Below, in pieces: positions 53,425-61,756 of a stretch of DNA of 64,000 bases. Each line of letters begins with the position of its first letter. The stretch's first letter is position 1. The translations under genes were made by a program, and so were the position numbers. This DNA is from an uncultured Clostridia bacterium (lineage in GTDB: Bacteria > Bacillota > Clostridia > Christensenellales > Borkfalkiaceae), in the NCBI GenBank assembly GCA_947628675.1, contig CANRAR010000002.1, positions 93,604-157,603 on the forward strand, read 5' to 3'. The notes beneath the pieces are model-generated. The model searched no databases, was not told the origin of the DNA, and was given only the letters and a program-made list of their open reading frames with translations.

Positions 53425-53426
53425 TC

Positions 53427-53455
53427 ATTATAACACGCCCGCCGCGGCGGCGCAA
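53427..53455 (-). promoter_or_regulatory. Promoter of the folT leader
   Basis: Minus strand TTGCGC (53450-53455), 17-bp spacer, TATAAT (53427-53432); transcription would begin at the 5' edge of the riboswitch. Confidence 0.75.
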
Positions 53456-53498
53456 GAAATTTCAACATAATTTTTGTGAAATTTCCGATACTTCTTTT

Positions 53499-54188
53499 AT
53501 GACCCTCGTCATCATCCGCACGGCAATCATCTACGTGACGCTCCTCATCATCATGCGCCTCATGGGAAAGAGGCAGATCGGCGAAATGCAACCCTTTGAA
53601 CTCGTCATCACCCTGCTCATCGCCGAACTCGCCTGCATCCCCATGGCGGACGCCTCCATTCCCCTCTTATACGGCATCATCTCCGTCGTCACCATCTACG
53701 TCTTGCACGAGATCGTCACGCTTTTGGATCTGAAGGTGAAGCCGTTGAAGTCGCTCATCAGCGGCAAGCCGTCGCTCGTCATCAACAAGAACGGCATCGA
53801 CGACTATCAGTTGAAGAAAAATAATTTGGACGTGAGCGACCTCATCGAGAGTTTGCGCGCGGCGGGATATTTCTCCCTCGACAGCATCGACTACGCCCTC
53901 TACGAGTCCAACGGCAAGTTCTCGGCGCTTCCCAAGGAGAACTATGAGGAGACGCAGACCTCGCTCCCCCTCGTCATCATCGACAACGGCAAATATGACG
54001 GGAAAAATCTGCAAATTGCGGGACTGGGGCAGGAATTTTTCGACGATCTCCTCAAAAAACAGGGCGTCAAAAAGGTGAAGAAGGTGCTCGTTCTCACCGC
54101 AGACGGCAAGGGGAAAATTTACTTGCAGGTGAAGGGCGAGAAATTCATAACGCTGCAGACCGAGTACCCGGGAGGCAAGACATGGTAA
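53499..54188 (+). CDS. DUF421 (YetF-like) membrane protein
   Basis: 229 residues. Three N-terminal membrane helices (LVIIRTAIIYVTLLIIMRLM; ELVITLLIAELACIPMAD) with the family motif MGKRQIGEMQPFELVITLLI spread over the first loop, then the cytoplasmic domain with SGKPSLVINKNGI and SLDSIDYALYESNGKFSALPK. DUF421 proteins are common in spore-formers and other Bacillota; function not settled. No good Shine-Dalgarno before the ATG. The next gene overlaps by 7 nt. Confidence 0.88.
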   Translation: MTLVIIRTAIIYVTLLIIMRLMGKRQIGEMQPFELVITLLIAELACIPMADASIPLLYGIISVVTIYVLHEIVTLLDLKVKPLKSLISGKPSLVINKNGIDDYQLKKNNLDVSDLIESLRAAGYFSLDSIDYALYESNGKFSALPKENYEETQTSLPLVIIDNGKYDGKNLQIAGLGQEFFDDLLKKQGVKKVKKVLVLTADGKGKIYLQVKGEKFITLQTEYPGGKTW

Positions 54189-54559
54189 AGAGTTTGACGG
54201 CCATCGGCATTGCGACCGCCCTTTTGTTGGGGCTCGCCCTCTTTGAATGGTTTTACGTCGCCGAGCAGTTCGAGGAGTTCGGCGAAGAGGTGCAGACGCT
54301 GTACGACAAGGCGGAAAGCGGCACGGCAAATGCCGACGACGCGCGCGCCGTGCAGACTTCTTGGGAACAGAAAAAGAGCCGCCTGCACGTGTGGATCCCG
54401 CACAACGACGTCAACAAATTGGACGACTACATGGCCGAGGCGGTGCGGCTCATCGGCGAGAAGGAGTACCCCCTCGCCCTCGCCAAGTTGGAAATTTTGT
54501 TGCACCTTTCCGAGTGCATCCCCGGTACCTACCGCCCCGAAGTGGAAAATATCTTCTGA
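54182..54559 (+). CDS. DUF4363 family protein
   Basis: 125 residues, one N-terminal membrane helix (SLTAIGIATALLLGLALFEWF) and a helical extracytoplasmic domain (VQTSWEQKKSRLHVWIPHND). DUF421-DUF4363 pairs are frequent in Clostridia, so both likely act in one membrane complex; the job is unknown. Confidence 0.85.
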   Translation: MVKSLTAIGIATALLLGLALFEWFYVAEQFEEFGEEVQTLYDKAESGTANADDARAVQTSWEQKKSRLHVWIPHNDVNKLDDYMAEAVRLIGEKEYPLALAKLEILLHLSECIPGTYRPEVENIF

Positions 54560-54572
54560 AAATATTGTTTGA

Positions 54573-54597
54573 AAACCGCCCGCAGGCGGTTTTTTTG
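54573..54597 (+). terminator. Terminator of the DUF421-DUF4363 pair
   Basis: AAACCGCC / GGCGGTTT with CGCA loop and seven T. Confidence 0.9.
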
Positions 54598-54615
54598 TAA
54601 AAATCTCTTCTTTTC

Positions 54616-54644
54616 TTGACATATCCCCCCGCCCGTGCTATACT
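54616..54644 (+). promoter_or_regulatory. Promoter of the structured RNA
   Basis: TTGACA (54616-54621), 17-bp spacer, TATACT (54639-54644). Start point predicted near 54651, the first base of the RNA's closing helix. Confidence 0.85.
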
Positions 54645-54650
54645 GAATAT

Positions 54651-54879
54651 GCCAAACAAACTTTATATCTTGAATAGGAGGGCGTGGATTTTTTTATATT
54701 TTTGATTTGAATGGGAAGGCATACTCTACCCTTACGGTGTCGATATTTGAATTTGGCAAGACGGCAAATTCCATTATATCGACGCTGTGTGTATCACGCC
54801 TTGGTATAAAGTTTGTTTGGCGACAATCGGAGTTTGCGTTTTGCAGTGCGCTGACTTCGGTTGGCGCACTTTTTATTTT
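54651..54879 (+). ncRNA. Highly structured RNA of unidentified class ahead of an LRR gene
   Basis: A perfect 17-bp closing helix pairs GCCAAACAAACTTTATA (54651-54667) with TATAAAGTTTGTTTGGC (54805-54821). Inside: AGGGCGTG (54679-54686) pairs with CACGCCTT (54795-54802); GTCGATAT (54739-54746) with ATATCGAC (54776-54783); GAATTTG (54749-54755) with CAAATTC (54765-54771), giving a long hairpin; and GGG (54713) with CCC (54729). An intrinsic terminator follows at 54845-54879. The region has no plausible reading frame of its own. It may be a stand-alone RNA or a riboswitch-like leader of the LRR gene; I do not recognise the class. Confidence 0.75.
54845..54879 (+). terminator. Intrinsic terminator of the structured RNA
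   Basis: AGTGCGC (54845-54851) / GCGCACT (54864-54870), inner ACTTCGGT tetraloop-like turn, then TTTTATTTT. It lies 31 bp before the LRR start codon. Confidence 0.88.
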
Positions 54880-54909
54880 ATAAAAAATTTTATTAAAGGA
54901 GAAACTCTT

Positions 54910-56094
54910 ATGAAAAAATGGCTCAAAGTTATGGTTTCCGTCCTGTTTGCCGTCTGTCTGTGCCTCGCGCTTGTGGCGTGCGGCGGCCTGTTCGGCGGCG
55001 GGTCGAGCAATAACAGCGATTCAAGTTCAAGCAATGTAAACAATCAACCGGTGGATAGCGACGGTACATTTATCTATTCGGGAGCGACCGTAAAAGCGGC
55101 GAGCACCTCTATTTCGGGAGATATCGTCATCCCCACCGAGCGCAACGGCTCCCCCATCGATACCATTCCCGCCAACGCATTCAAGGGGTGCAATGCAATT
55201 ACTTCCATTACGGTGCCCAACGAAATTACGTCGATCGGTGAAGGAGCCTTCAACGGATGCTCTTCGCTTCGGAGTATAACTTTACCGTTTGTTGGCGGGC
55301 AGAGAGGGAACACTGGTTCTTCATCTCGGTTTGGCTACATCTTTGGAACAAGCTTCTATCAGGGTTCAACAGAAGTCGCCTCTGGGATAGGATCTTATAC
55401 ACACTATCACATCCCCTCTGGCTTACGAACCGTTACAATTACCAATGAAACTGTAATAGGGTACAGTGCATTTGAAGATTGCTCTATGCTAACAGCTATT
55501 AACTTGAATGATGAAATTACACAAGTTGGCGAAGGGTGTTTTGAATTTTGCTCTAAAATTACAGAAATCAGTTTGCCGAATGTGTCTATTCTCCCCTCGA
55601 AATTGTTCAAAGGGTGCATTGCGTTGAGCAAGTTCACCATCAACAGTTCCGTCGATACAATTGGCTCAAGTGCATTTGAAGGATGCAATGCGCTTTCCTC
55701 TGTCAATTCCGATACTGCGGGAAAATTCATCATCCCCGATACGGTCACGTCGATTGGCGATGGCGCATTCAATGGCTGCATCCAAATTGAAAGCATCACG
55801 CTTCCTTTCGTTGGAAGCCGAAAGGGAAATACCGGAAGTGCCTCATACTTCGGATATATTTTTGGTACAACTTACTATCAAGGTAGTACGTTGGTACGCC
55901 ACTCCGGCATAACCGGGCCAAGGAATTATATCCCCTCGACGTTACGGAGTGTAACAATTACTAATGAAACCATTGTCGGAAATTATGCCTTCCGAAATTG
56001 CACTATGTTGCAATCCATTACAATCAATTCTGGCGCACAAAACAACGTTGGAGAAGATGCATTTGAAGGCACAGTAAAGCCGACGTGGAATTGA
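54910..56094 (+). CDS. BspA-type leucine-rich-repeat lipoprotein
   Basis: 394 residues, ATG after AAAGGAG. Signal peptide with lipobox LVAC, then a Gly/Ser/Asn-rich linker, then about ten BspA-type LRR units (ITSITVPNEITSIGEGAFNG; CTMLQSITINSGA). Two units carry longer insertions containing FGYIFGTSFYQGST and FGYIFGTTYYQGST, also seen in the LRR protein at 27080 (FGYIFGTTSYTGGT), so the two proteins are related. Likely surface binding protein. Its mRNA would have to read through the RNA terminator upstream unless it has an unseen promoter. Confidence 0.88.
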   Translation: MKKWLKVMVSVLFAVCLCLALVACGGLFGGGSSNNSDSSSSNVNNQPVDSDGTFIYSGATVKAASTSISGDIVIPTERNGSPIDTIPANAFKGCNAITSITVPNEITSIGEGAFNGCSSLRSITLPFVGGQRGNTGSSSRFGYIFGTSFYQGSTEVASGIGSYTHYHIPSGLRTVTITNETVIGYSAFEDCSMLTAINLNDEITQVGEGCFEFCSKITEISLPNVSILPSKLFKGCIALSKFTINSSVDTIGSSAFEGCNALSSVNSDTAGKFIIPDTVTSIGDGAFNGCIQIESITLPFVGSRKGNTGSASYFGYIFGTTYYQGSTLVRHSGITGPRNYIPSTLRSVTITNETIVGNYAFRNCTMLQSITINSGAQNNVGEDAFEGTVKPTWN

Positions 56095-56111
56095 CCGCGC
56101 CGCTCTAACAA

Positions 56112-56148
56112 CAAAAACCCCGTACCGTGTGAATGGTGCGGGGGTTTT
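56112..56148 (+). terminator. Terminator of the LRR gene
   Basis: AAAACCCC-GTACC / GGTGC-GGGGGTTTT hairpin with a 7-nt loop and following T/C. Confidence 0.85.
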
Positions 56149-56174
56149 CTTCACCGTGAAAAGTTGCAAAAAAA

Positions 56175-56203
56175 TTGACAGAATGGCGCGGGTTTCATAT
56201 AAT
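56175..56203 (+). promoter_or_regulatory. Promoter of the cation transporter gene, six bases before its ATG
   Basis: TTGACA (56175-56180), 17-bp spacer, TATAAT (56198-56203), then AGCGGT and the ATG. The predicted start point coincides with the start codon. Confidence 0.85.
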
Positions 56204-56209
56204 AGCGGT

Positions 56210-57310
56210 ATGCAAGCGTTACGCTCAAAAAATAAGGGCGCGGTCATCTGCGCCGTCGGGGTCGTGTGCAACCTCCTCCTCTGTGCGGCGAAAATTACCG
56301 TCGGACTCATTTTCGGCTATGTCTCCGTGACGGCTGACGGCTTCAACAATTTGAGCGACTGCGGGAGCGGGCTCGTTGCCCTCGTCGCCTTCTATATCGC
56401 CGCGAAGCCCGCCGACAAGGAACACCCCTTCGGCCACCACCGCGCCGAATACGTCGCCGCGATGATCACGGGCTTTTTTGTGCTTCTGCTCGCCGTGGGG
56501 CTCCTTAGAGAGGCCATCGAGACCCTCGTGCGCGGCGGCTCGCCCGCACTCTCGTGGGTCATTTATGTCGTGCTCAGCGTCTCTATTGCCGTAAAGTTCG
56601 CCATGTGCGCACTCTACCATATTTCCGCGAAGAGGCTGGATTCCTCCACGTTGAAGGCGGCGGCAATGGACAGTTTCTGCGACGGCTTTGCGACGCTCTT
56701 CGTCATTATCGGCGCGGTCGTTTGCCCCTATCTCCCCTCCGCCGACGGCTGGGCGGGCATCGTCGTCTCCCTCTTCATCGTGTGGCAGGGCGTCAAAATT
56801 ATCGCGGAGGCGAGTTCCCGCCTCTTGGGGCAGGCGCCCGACCCCGCCCTCGCGGAGCGCATCCGCGCTATGAGCCTTTCCGCGGAGGGCGTACTCGGCG
56901 TACACGACCTGCAAATTTATACCTACGGGAAGGGCGTCTCATTTGCCACCATTCACACCGAGATGGACGCGCGCCTCTCGATGCTCGAAGCACACACGAT
57001 AATCGACGCGCTGGAAGCACAGATCAAAAAGGCGACGGGCGTCGTGCTCACCGTGCACATCGACCCCGTAGATCTCACCAACCGCAAGGAATCCGCACTC
57101 AAACTCCAAGTGTGGGAGGCGGCGCGCGAACTCGCTGAGGGGTTGGAACTGCATGATTTCCGCCTCATTCCGAATAGCAATCGTGTGGAATTCGACGTGG
57201 GCATACCCTACGCTTGCAGGCAGACGGACGAGGAACTCTACGGCGCGCTCGTTGCCATCGTGAAAAATTTGGGCGACTACGAGCCCGCCATACGGATCGA
57301 GCGCGAATAG
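56210..57310 (+). CDS. Cation diffusion facilitator transporter
   Basis: A 366-residue CDF protein, exporting divalent metal by proton exchange. Six membrane helices in the first 215 residues with the metal-site pairs in TADGFNNLSD (helix II) and AMDSFCDGFATL (helix V), and GHHRAEYVAA. The cytoplasmic C-terminal domain (about 215-366) has VHDLQIYTYGK and longer than usual end. Metal cannot be fixed from the sequence; the N-x-x-x-D variant in helix II differs from the zinc-type D/H pattern and is found in Mn/Fe-type members. Probably translated from a leaderless mRNA. Confidence 0.88.
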   Translation: MQALRSKNKGAVICAVGVVCNLLLCAAKITVGLIFGYVSVTADGFNNLSDCGSGLVALVAFYIAAKPADKEHPFGHHRAEYVAAMITGFFVLLLAVGLLREAIETLVRGGSPALSWVIYVVLSVSIAVKFAMCALYHISAKRLDSSTLKAAAMDSFCDGFATLFVIIGAVVCPYLPSADGWAGIVVSLFIVWQGVKIIAEASSRLLGQAPDPALAERIRAMSLSAEGVLGVHDLQIYTYGKGVSFATIHTEMDARLSMLEAHTIIDALEAQIKKATGVVLTVHIDPVDLTNRKESALKLQVWEAARELAEGLELHDFRLIPNSNRVEFDVGIPYACRQTDEELYGALVAIVKNLGDYEPAIRIERE

Positions 57311-57374
57311 AACTCCCTCTGTCTCGGCGAGGCCTCACCAGCTCCCCCATAGGGGGAGCCAAGAAAACGAAAAT

Positions 57375-57407
57375 CCCCGTACCATGTCCGAGGTACGGGG
57401 CGTTTTT
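57375..57407. terminator. Terminator between convergent genes
   Basis: CCCCGTACC / GGTACGGGG with an 8-nt loop, then CGTTTTTTT on the plus strand; an upstream CTCCCCC-ATA-GGGGGAG hairpin (about 57341-57358) is also present. Confidence 0.88.
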
Positions 57408-57417
57408 TTACGTTATT

Positions 57418-58674
57418 TTACTTCTCTCTCGCCTGTGCGAGCATGAGTTTGATGCGGTTCTCCTGGTTAACGCGCGTTGCCGAGGGATCGTAATCGACGG
57501 GCACGATGTTGGCGTCGGGGAAGAGTTTTTTCACCGTGCGCACCGCCCCCTTGCCCGCGATATGGTTGGGCAGACACCCGAAGGGCTGGGCGCAGACGAT
57601 GTTCTCGATGCCCGTCTCGCACAGAGCCGCCATCTCGGCGGGGATGAGCCATCCCTCCCCCATCTTCACGCCTTGGTTCAAAACTTCGTCGGCACAGCGG
57701 CGCAGGTGCTCGAAATCGTGCAGGGGCGCAAATCCGCTCCTCTTTTGCATGAGCGCGATGAGCCTTTTTTGCCGCTTATAGAGGTAGCGGTAGGCGATGC
57801 GGAAGAGAAAGGCGCGGCCGCGGTGGGTGCCGTATAACTTTGCGTCGTTGACGTTGTTGATGACGCAGTACAGGATGAAATCCATGAGCGCAGGCACGAC
57901 GGGTTCGCACCCCTCGGAGAGTAAAAACTTCTCGAGGTCGGAATTGCCGAGCGGTGAGTACTTCACATAGATCTCGCCGACGATGCCGACTTTTATTTTC
58001 TCCCGCTTCTCGACGGGAACGGCGGAAAACGTCTCCAAGATGAACAGCACATTGCGCTTGAATTTGTGAAACGTGCCCTCGTCGAGCGCCTTTTTCAGCG
58101 TATCGAGGCACAGACTGCGCGCCGCCTCCGCCGCCCCCGCCTCTTTTTCGTAGGGCATCGTCTGGTTGAAGCACGTCATGATGAGGTCGCCGTAGAAGAT
58201 GCCGTAGAAGAGGTCAAAGAGGAACGGCACATCGATCTTGAGCGTGTTGCCCTTCTCGAGCCCCGCAAAGTTGATCGAGAGCACGGGCACCTGCGGGAAT
58301 TCCGCCTTCAAAGCCTTGCGGATGAGGGGCACGTAGTTGCTCGCGCGGCACCCGCCGCCCGACTGCGTGATGAGCACCGCCGTTCTATCGGGGTCGTACT
58401 TGCCGCTCTTCAAGGCGTCGAGAAACTGCCCGATGACGCACAGCGCAGGGAAACACGTATCGTTGTGGACGTGCTTCAACCCCTCGTCGATGACCTGCCG
58501 CCCGTGGTTTGTGAGCATTTCCATGCGATAGCCGCGCTTTTCGATGGCGTGGATGAGGAGTTCAAAATGCCACGGCAACATATCGGGGACGAGAATTGTG
58601 TACTCGCTCCGCTTTTCGTCGGGAAATTTGGGATAGTTTTCGGTGAAGTCCACCGTCGCCTTTTCCGTACTCAT
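57418..58674 (-). CDS. 2-hydroxyacyl-CoA dehydratase-type protein (C-terminal half of a split activase)
   Basis: 418 residues. Fold and motifs (YTILVPDMLPWHFELLIHAI; HVHNDTCFPALCVIGQFLDAL; GGGCRASNYVPLIRKAL; VGIVGEIYVKYSPLGN) match the C-terminal HGD-D-like part of the large approximately 1400-residue activase-related proteins of Clostridia. Cysteines in NDTCFPALC and SGGGCR could hold an iron-sulfur cluster. The ATG overlaps the upstream gene's stop as ATGA, so the two halves are made together. Substrate unknown; not necessarily a dehydratase. Confidence 0.85.
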   Translation of the reverse strand: MSTEKATVDFTENYPKFPDEKRSEYTILVPDMLPWHFELLIHAIEKRGYRMEMLTNHGRQVIDEGLKHVHNDTCFPALCVIGQFLDALKSGKYDPDRTAVLITQSGGGCRASNYVPLIRKALKAEFPQVPVLSINFAGLEKGNTLKIDVPFLFDLFYGIFYGDLIMTCFNQTMPYEKEAGAAEAARSLCLDTLKKALDEGTFHKFKRNVLFILETFSAVPVEKREKIKVGIVGEIYVKYSPLGNSDLEKFLLSEGCEPVVPALMDFILYCVINNVNDAKLYGTHRGRAFLFRIAYRYLYKRQKRLIALMQKRSGFAPLHDFEHLRRCADEVLNQGVKMGEGWLIPAEMAALCETGIENIVCAQPFGCLPNHIAGKGAVRTVKKLFPDANIVPVDYDPSATRVNQENRIKLMLAQAREK

Positions 58675-61619
58675 AGCCTTGCTTGCTCCTCGATCTGCCT
58701 TGCTTGCTCCTCGATGGCGGCGAGCATGGAGCGGAGGCGGATCTTCACCACGCCGAGCCCCGCGATCTCGTCGATCTTGATTTGCGTGTACAGTTTGCCG
58801 CAACTTTCCAGGATGGCGCGCACCTCGTCCGTCGTAATGGCGTCGATGCCGCACCCGAAGGAGACGAGTTGCACGAGGTTGACGTTTTTATGGCGCGTCG
58901 CATACTCCGCGGCGCGGTAGAGGCGGGCATGGTACGTCCACTGGTTGAGGACGTTCACCTTCACGAGGTTGCCCTCCTCGAACACGGCGTCCTCCGAGAG
59001 CACGGCAATGCCCAAAGAGGTGAGCAATTTATTGACGCCGTGGTTGATCTCGGGATCGACGTGGTAGGGTCTTCCCGCGAGGATGACAATCTGCTTGTTT
59101 TCGCGCTCCGCCTCGGCGATGACCCTTCTCCCCTCCTCCACGACGGCGGCATGGTATTCCTCCATGCGGCGCATTCCCCCGCGGAACGCCCGCTTTACGA
59201 GGGAGGCGGAGAGTTTGTATTTTTTGAGGGCGCGGCAGAGCGTCTTTACGGTCGCCTTCTCGCTGTTGGGGTCGAGGTAAGGCATGACGAGGTTATCGTC
59301 CGTGAGGCGCTCGTTGTTCGCCTTCAAGAGTTCGGGGTAGTACGCCACGACGGGACAGTTGTAATGGTTGACACTGTCGTGCTCGTCCAAATTATAACTC
59401 TCGCAGGGGTAAAAGATGAAGTCCACGCCCTTGTCGAGAAGGCTCTCGATGTGCCCGTGCATGAGTTTGGCGGGATAGCAAGCGGTATCGCTCGCCACGG
59501 TGTGCTGGCCGCGGAAATAGAGTTCGCGGGAACTCCTGTCCGAGAGCACCACTTCAAAGCCGCACGTCTCGAAAAAGCCCGTCCACAGCGGGAGTTGTTC
59601 GTACATCAAAAGTTGGAGCGGAAGCCCCACCCGTGCGCGGGGCGCCTCCATGGGGCGCGGCAGGGAGAGAAGCGCTTCGTACTTATAGCGATAGAGGTCG
59701 AGCGGATTTTCGGCGGGCTTCAACCCCGCGCCGCGCTCGCACTTGTTGCCCGAGACGAACCGCCGCCCGTCGGCAAACGTGAGAATGTTCACGCCGCACT
59801 TGGAGGTACAGCCACCGCAGGTGACCGACTTCGAGGTATAATGAAAGTTGTTGAGTTCCGCCTCGGTGACCATGGTGGAGATCAACTTATCCGCCGCCGT
59901 GTTCTCCTTGGCATAGAGCGCCGCGCCGAACGCGCCCATCAAGCCCGCAATGGCTGGACGGACGACCTCGCGCCCCGTTTCCAACTCAAAGGAGCGGAGC
60001 ACGGCGTCGTTTAAGAACGTGCCTCCCTGCACGACGATGTGTTTGCCCAGTTCCTCGGGGGTACGCGCGCGGATAACCTTATAGATGGCGTTCTTCACGA
60101 TGGAGGCGGAGAGCCCCGCGGAGATGTCCTCCACGCTCGCCCCCTCCTTCTGTGCCTGCTTCACCGAACTGTTCATGAACACCGTGCACCGCGAACCGAG
60201 TTCCACGGGGTGCTTGGCGAACAGCCCGAGGCGGGAGAAGGGCTCAATTTCCATGTCCATCGCCTTGGCGAACGTCTGGATAAAGGAGCCGCAGCCCGAG
60301 GAACACGCCTCGTTGAGCATGATGCTGTCGATGGCGCGGTTCTTCACCTTGAAGCACTTGATGTCCTGCCCGCCGATGTCGATGATAAAATCCACGTCGG
60401 GGTTGAAATGGAGCGCCGCCTTGAAGTGCGCCATCGTCTCCACAATGCCGAAATCGAGTTTTAAGGCCGCCTTCATCATGTCCTCGCCGTATCCCGTGAC
60501 ACACGCCCCGCGGATGACGACGCGGCTGCCCGCAAGGTAGTAAATTTCGCGCAGTTTGTTCGTGACGATGTCGAGCGGCTGGCCGTTATTGGTCTGATAA
60601 CTCGAATAGAGAATTTTATTGTCGGGCGTGATGAGCATGAGTTTGGTCGTCGTCGAGCCCGAATCGATGCCAAGGTATGCGTCGCCCTCGTACTTTAAGA
60701 TGTTTTCAAATTCCAGATCGCTCCGCATATGGCGGGCGATGAAATCGCTGTACTCCTGCTGGGAGGAAAAGAGCGGCTTGCCGACGGCGATATTCTCCCC
60801 CGCCGAAGCCGAGGAAATGCGCGCGGCGATTTCGTCGAGTTCCTCCTCCTTCTCGCTTGCCGCATGGAGCGCGGCGCCCACCGACATGAAGCACGGGCCG
60901 TTCTCGGGGAAGACGGCGTGTTCGTCGTCGAGGCCGAGCGTCCTTTGGAACGCCCTCCGAAGCCCCTTCAGGAAGTGAAGGGGGCCTCCCAAGAAGAGCA
61001 CTTTGCCCTTGATGCGCCGCCCCTGCGCGAGCCCCGAAACGGTCTGATCGACGACGGCTTGGAAGATGGAGGCGGCGATGTCGCTCTTTTTTGCCCCTTG
61101 GTTGAGCAGGGGCTGGATATCCGACTTTGCGAACACGCCGCAGCGGGACGCGATGGGATAGACCTTCTCCGCCTGCAGGGAGAGGGCGTCCATCTCGTCC
61201 ACCGTGAGGTCGAGAAGCGTCGCCATCTGGTCGATGAACGCCCCCGTGCCGCCCGCGCAACTGCCGTTCATGCGCTGCTCCGCGCCACCCGTCACGAAGA
61301 TGATCTTGGCGTCCTCGCCGCCCAGTTCCACCGCCGCGTCGGCGTCGGGATAGAGTTTTTTAATGGCGCCATAAGCGGCCTGCACCTCCTGCACGAAGGG
61401 AAGCTTCCCCCTCTGCGCAAGCCCAAGCCCCGCCGAGCCCGTCACGCAGACCTGAAAGCGCAGGGCGACGGCGCGCACCTTTTCGAGTTCCGCGAGCACA
61501 CACTCCTTGACGCGAGAAAAATGGCGCACATACGAGGAGTAGAGGATCTCCCCCCGCTCGTCCATCACACACGCCTTCACCGTCGTAGAGCCGACATCGA
61601 TGCCAAGTAAGTATGCCAT
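58671..61619 (-). CDS. BadF/BcrA-type activase with two ATPase domains and DUF2229
   Basis: 982 residues. Two ASKHA ATPase domains: 1-265 (GIDVGSTTVKACVMDERG; NGSCAGGTGAFIDQM) and about 315-580 (GIDSGSTTTKLMLITPDN; EACSSGCGSFIQTFAKA), each with the conserved Cys around which a [4Fe-4S] cluster bridges the dimer. A Cys-rich linker CGGCTSKCGVN follows, then DUF2229 (about 665-980). Such proteins couple ATP hydrolysis to strongly reducing electron transfer. The N-terminus starts at the ATG after a weak GGGTTTCGG. The last residues repeat IEEQARQ-IEEQARL, from a 21-bp duplication at the junction with the next gene. Confidence 0.9.
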   Translation of the reverse strand: MAYLLGIDVGSTTVKACVMDERGEILYSSYVRHFSRVKECVLAELEKVRAVALRFQVCVTGSAGLGLAQRGKLPFVQEVQAAYGAIKKLYPDADAAVELGGEDAKIIFVTGGAEQRMNGSCAGGTGAFIDQMATLLDLTVDEMDALSLQAEKVYPIASRCGVFAKSDIQPLLNQGAKKSDIAASIFQAVVDQTVSGLAQGRRIKGKVLFLGGPLHFLKGLRRAFQRTLGLDDEHAVFPENGPCFMSVGAALHAASEKEEELDEIAARISSASAGENIAVGKPLFSSQQEYSDFIARHMRSDLEFENILKYEGDAYLGIDSGSTTTKLMLITPDNKILYSSYQTNNGQPLDIVTNKLREIYYLAGSRVVIRGACVTGYGEDMMKAALKLDFGIVETMAHFKAALHFNPDVDFIIDIGGQDIKCFKVKNRAIDSIMLNEACSSGCGSFIQTFAKAMDMEIEPFSRLGLFAKHPVELGSRCTVFMNSSVKQAQKEGASVEDISAGLSASIVKNAIYKVIRARTPEELGKHIVVQGGTFLNDAVLRSFELETGREVVRPAIAGLMGAFGAALYAKENTAADKLISTMVTEAELNNFHYTSKSVTCGGCTSKCGVNILTFADGRRFVSGNKCERGAGLKPAENPLDLYRYKYEALLSLPRPMEAPRARVGLPLQLLMYEQLPLWTGFFETCGFEVVLSDRSSRELYFRGQHTVASDTACYPAKLMHGHIESLLDKGVDFIFYPCESYNLDEHDSVNHYNCPVVAYYPELLKANNERLTDDNLVMPYLDPNSEKATVKTLCRALKKYKLSASLVKRAFRGGMRRMEEYHAAVVEEGRRVIAEAERENKQIVILAGRPYHVDPEINHGVNKLLTSLGIAVLSEDAVFEEGNLVKVNVLNQWTYHARLYRAAEYATRHKNVNLVQLVSFGCGIDAITTDEVRAILESCGKLYTQIKIDEIAGLGVVKIRLRSMLAAIEEQARQIEEQARL

Positions 61620-61645
61620 AACCGAAACCCGAAAGTTTTTTGTCT

Positions 61646-61674
61646 ATTATATCACAATCGACGGGAAATGACAA
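61646..61674 (-). promoter_or_regulatory. Promoter of the activase pair
   Basis: Minus strand TTGTCA (61669-61674), 17-bp spacer, TATAAT (61646-61651). Confidence 0.8.
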
Positions 61675-61711
61675 CTTTCGCGGAAAATTTTTCGCAGGGA
61701 TTTTTTGCATG

Positions 61712-61742
61712 AAAAAAGAGGCCTTAAAAAGCCCCTCTTTTC
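61712..61742 (-). terminator. Terminator of the zinc-ribbon DUF4190 gene
   Basis: AAAAGAGG / CCTCTTTTTT hairpin, 12-nt loop, with T-run on the minus strand. Confidence 0.8.
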
Positions 61743-61756
61743 GCCGTTTCGACCTT

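Noticed and set aside
54787..54909. N-terminal extension of the LRR lipoprotein by 41 codons
   Set aside because: It would destroy the signal peptide and runs through the RNA helix and terminator; the internal ATG has AAAGGAG.
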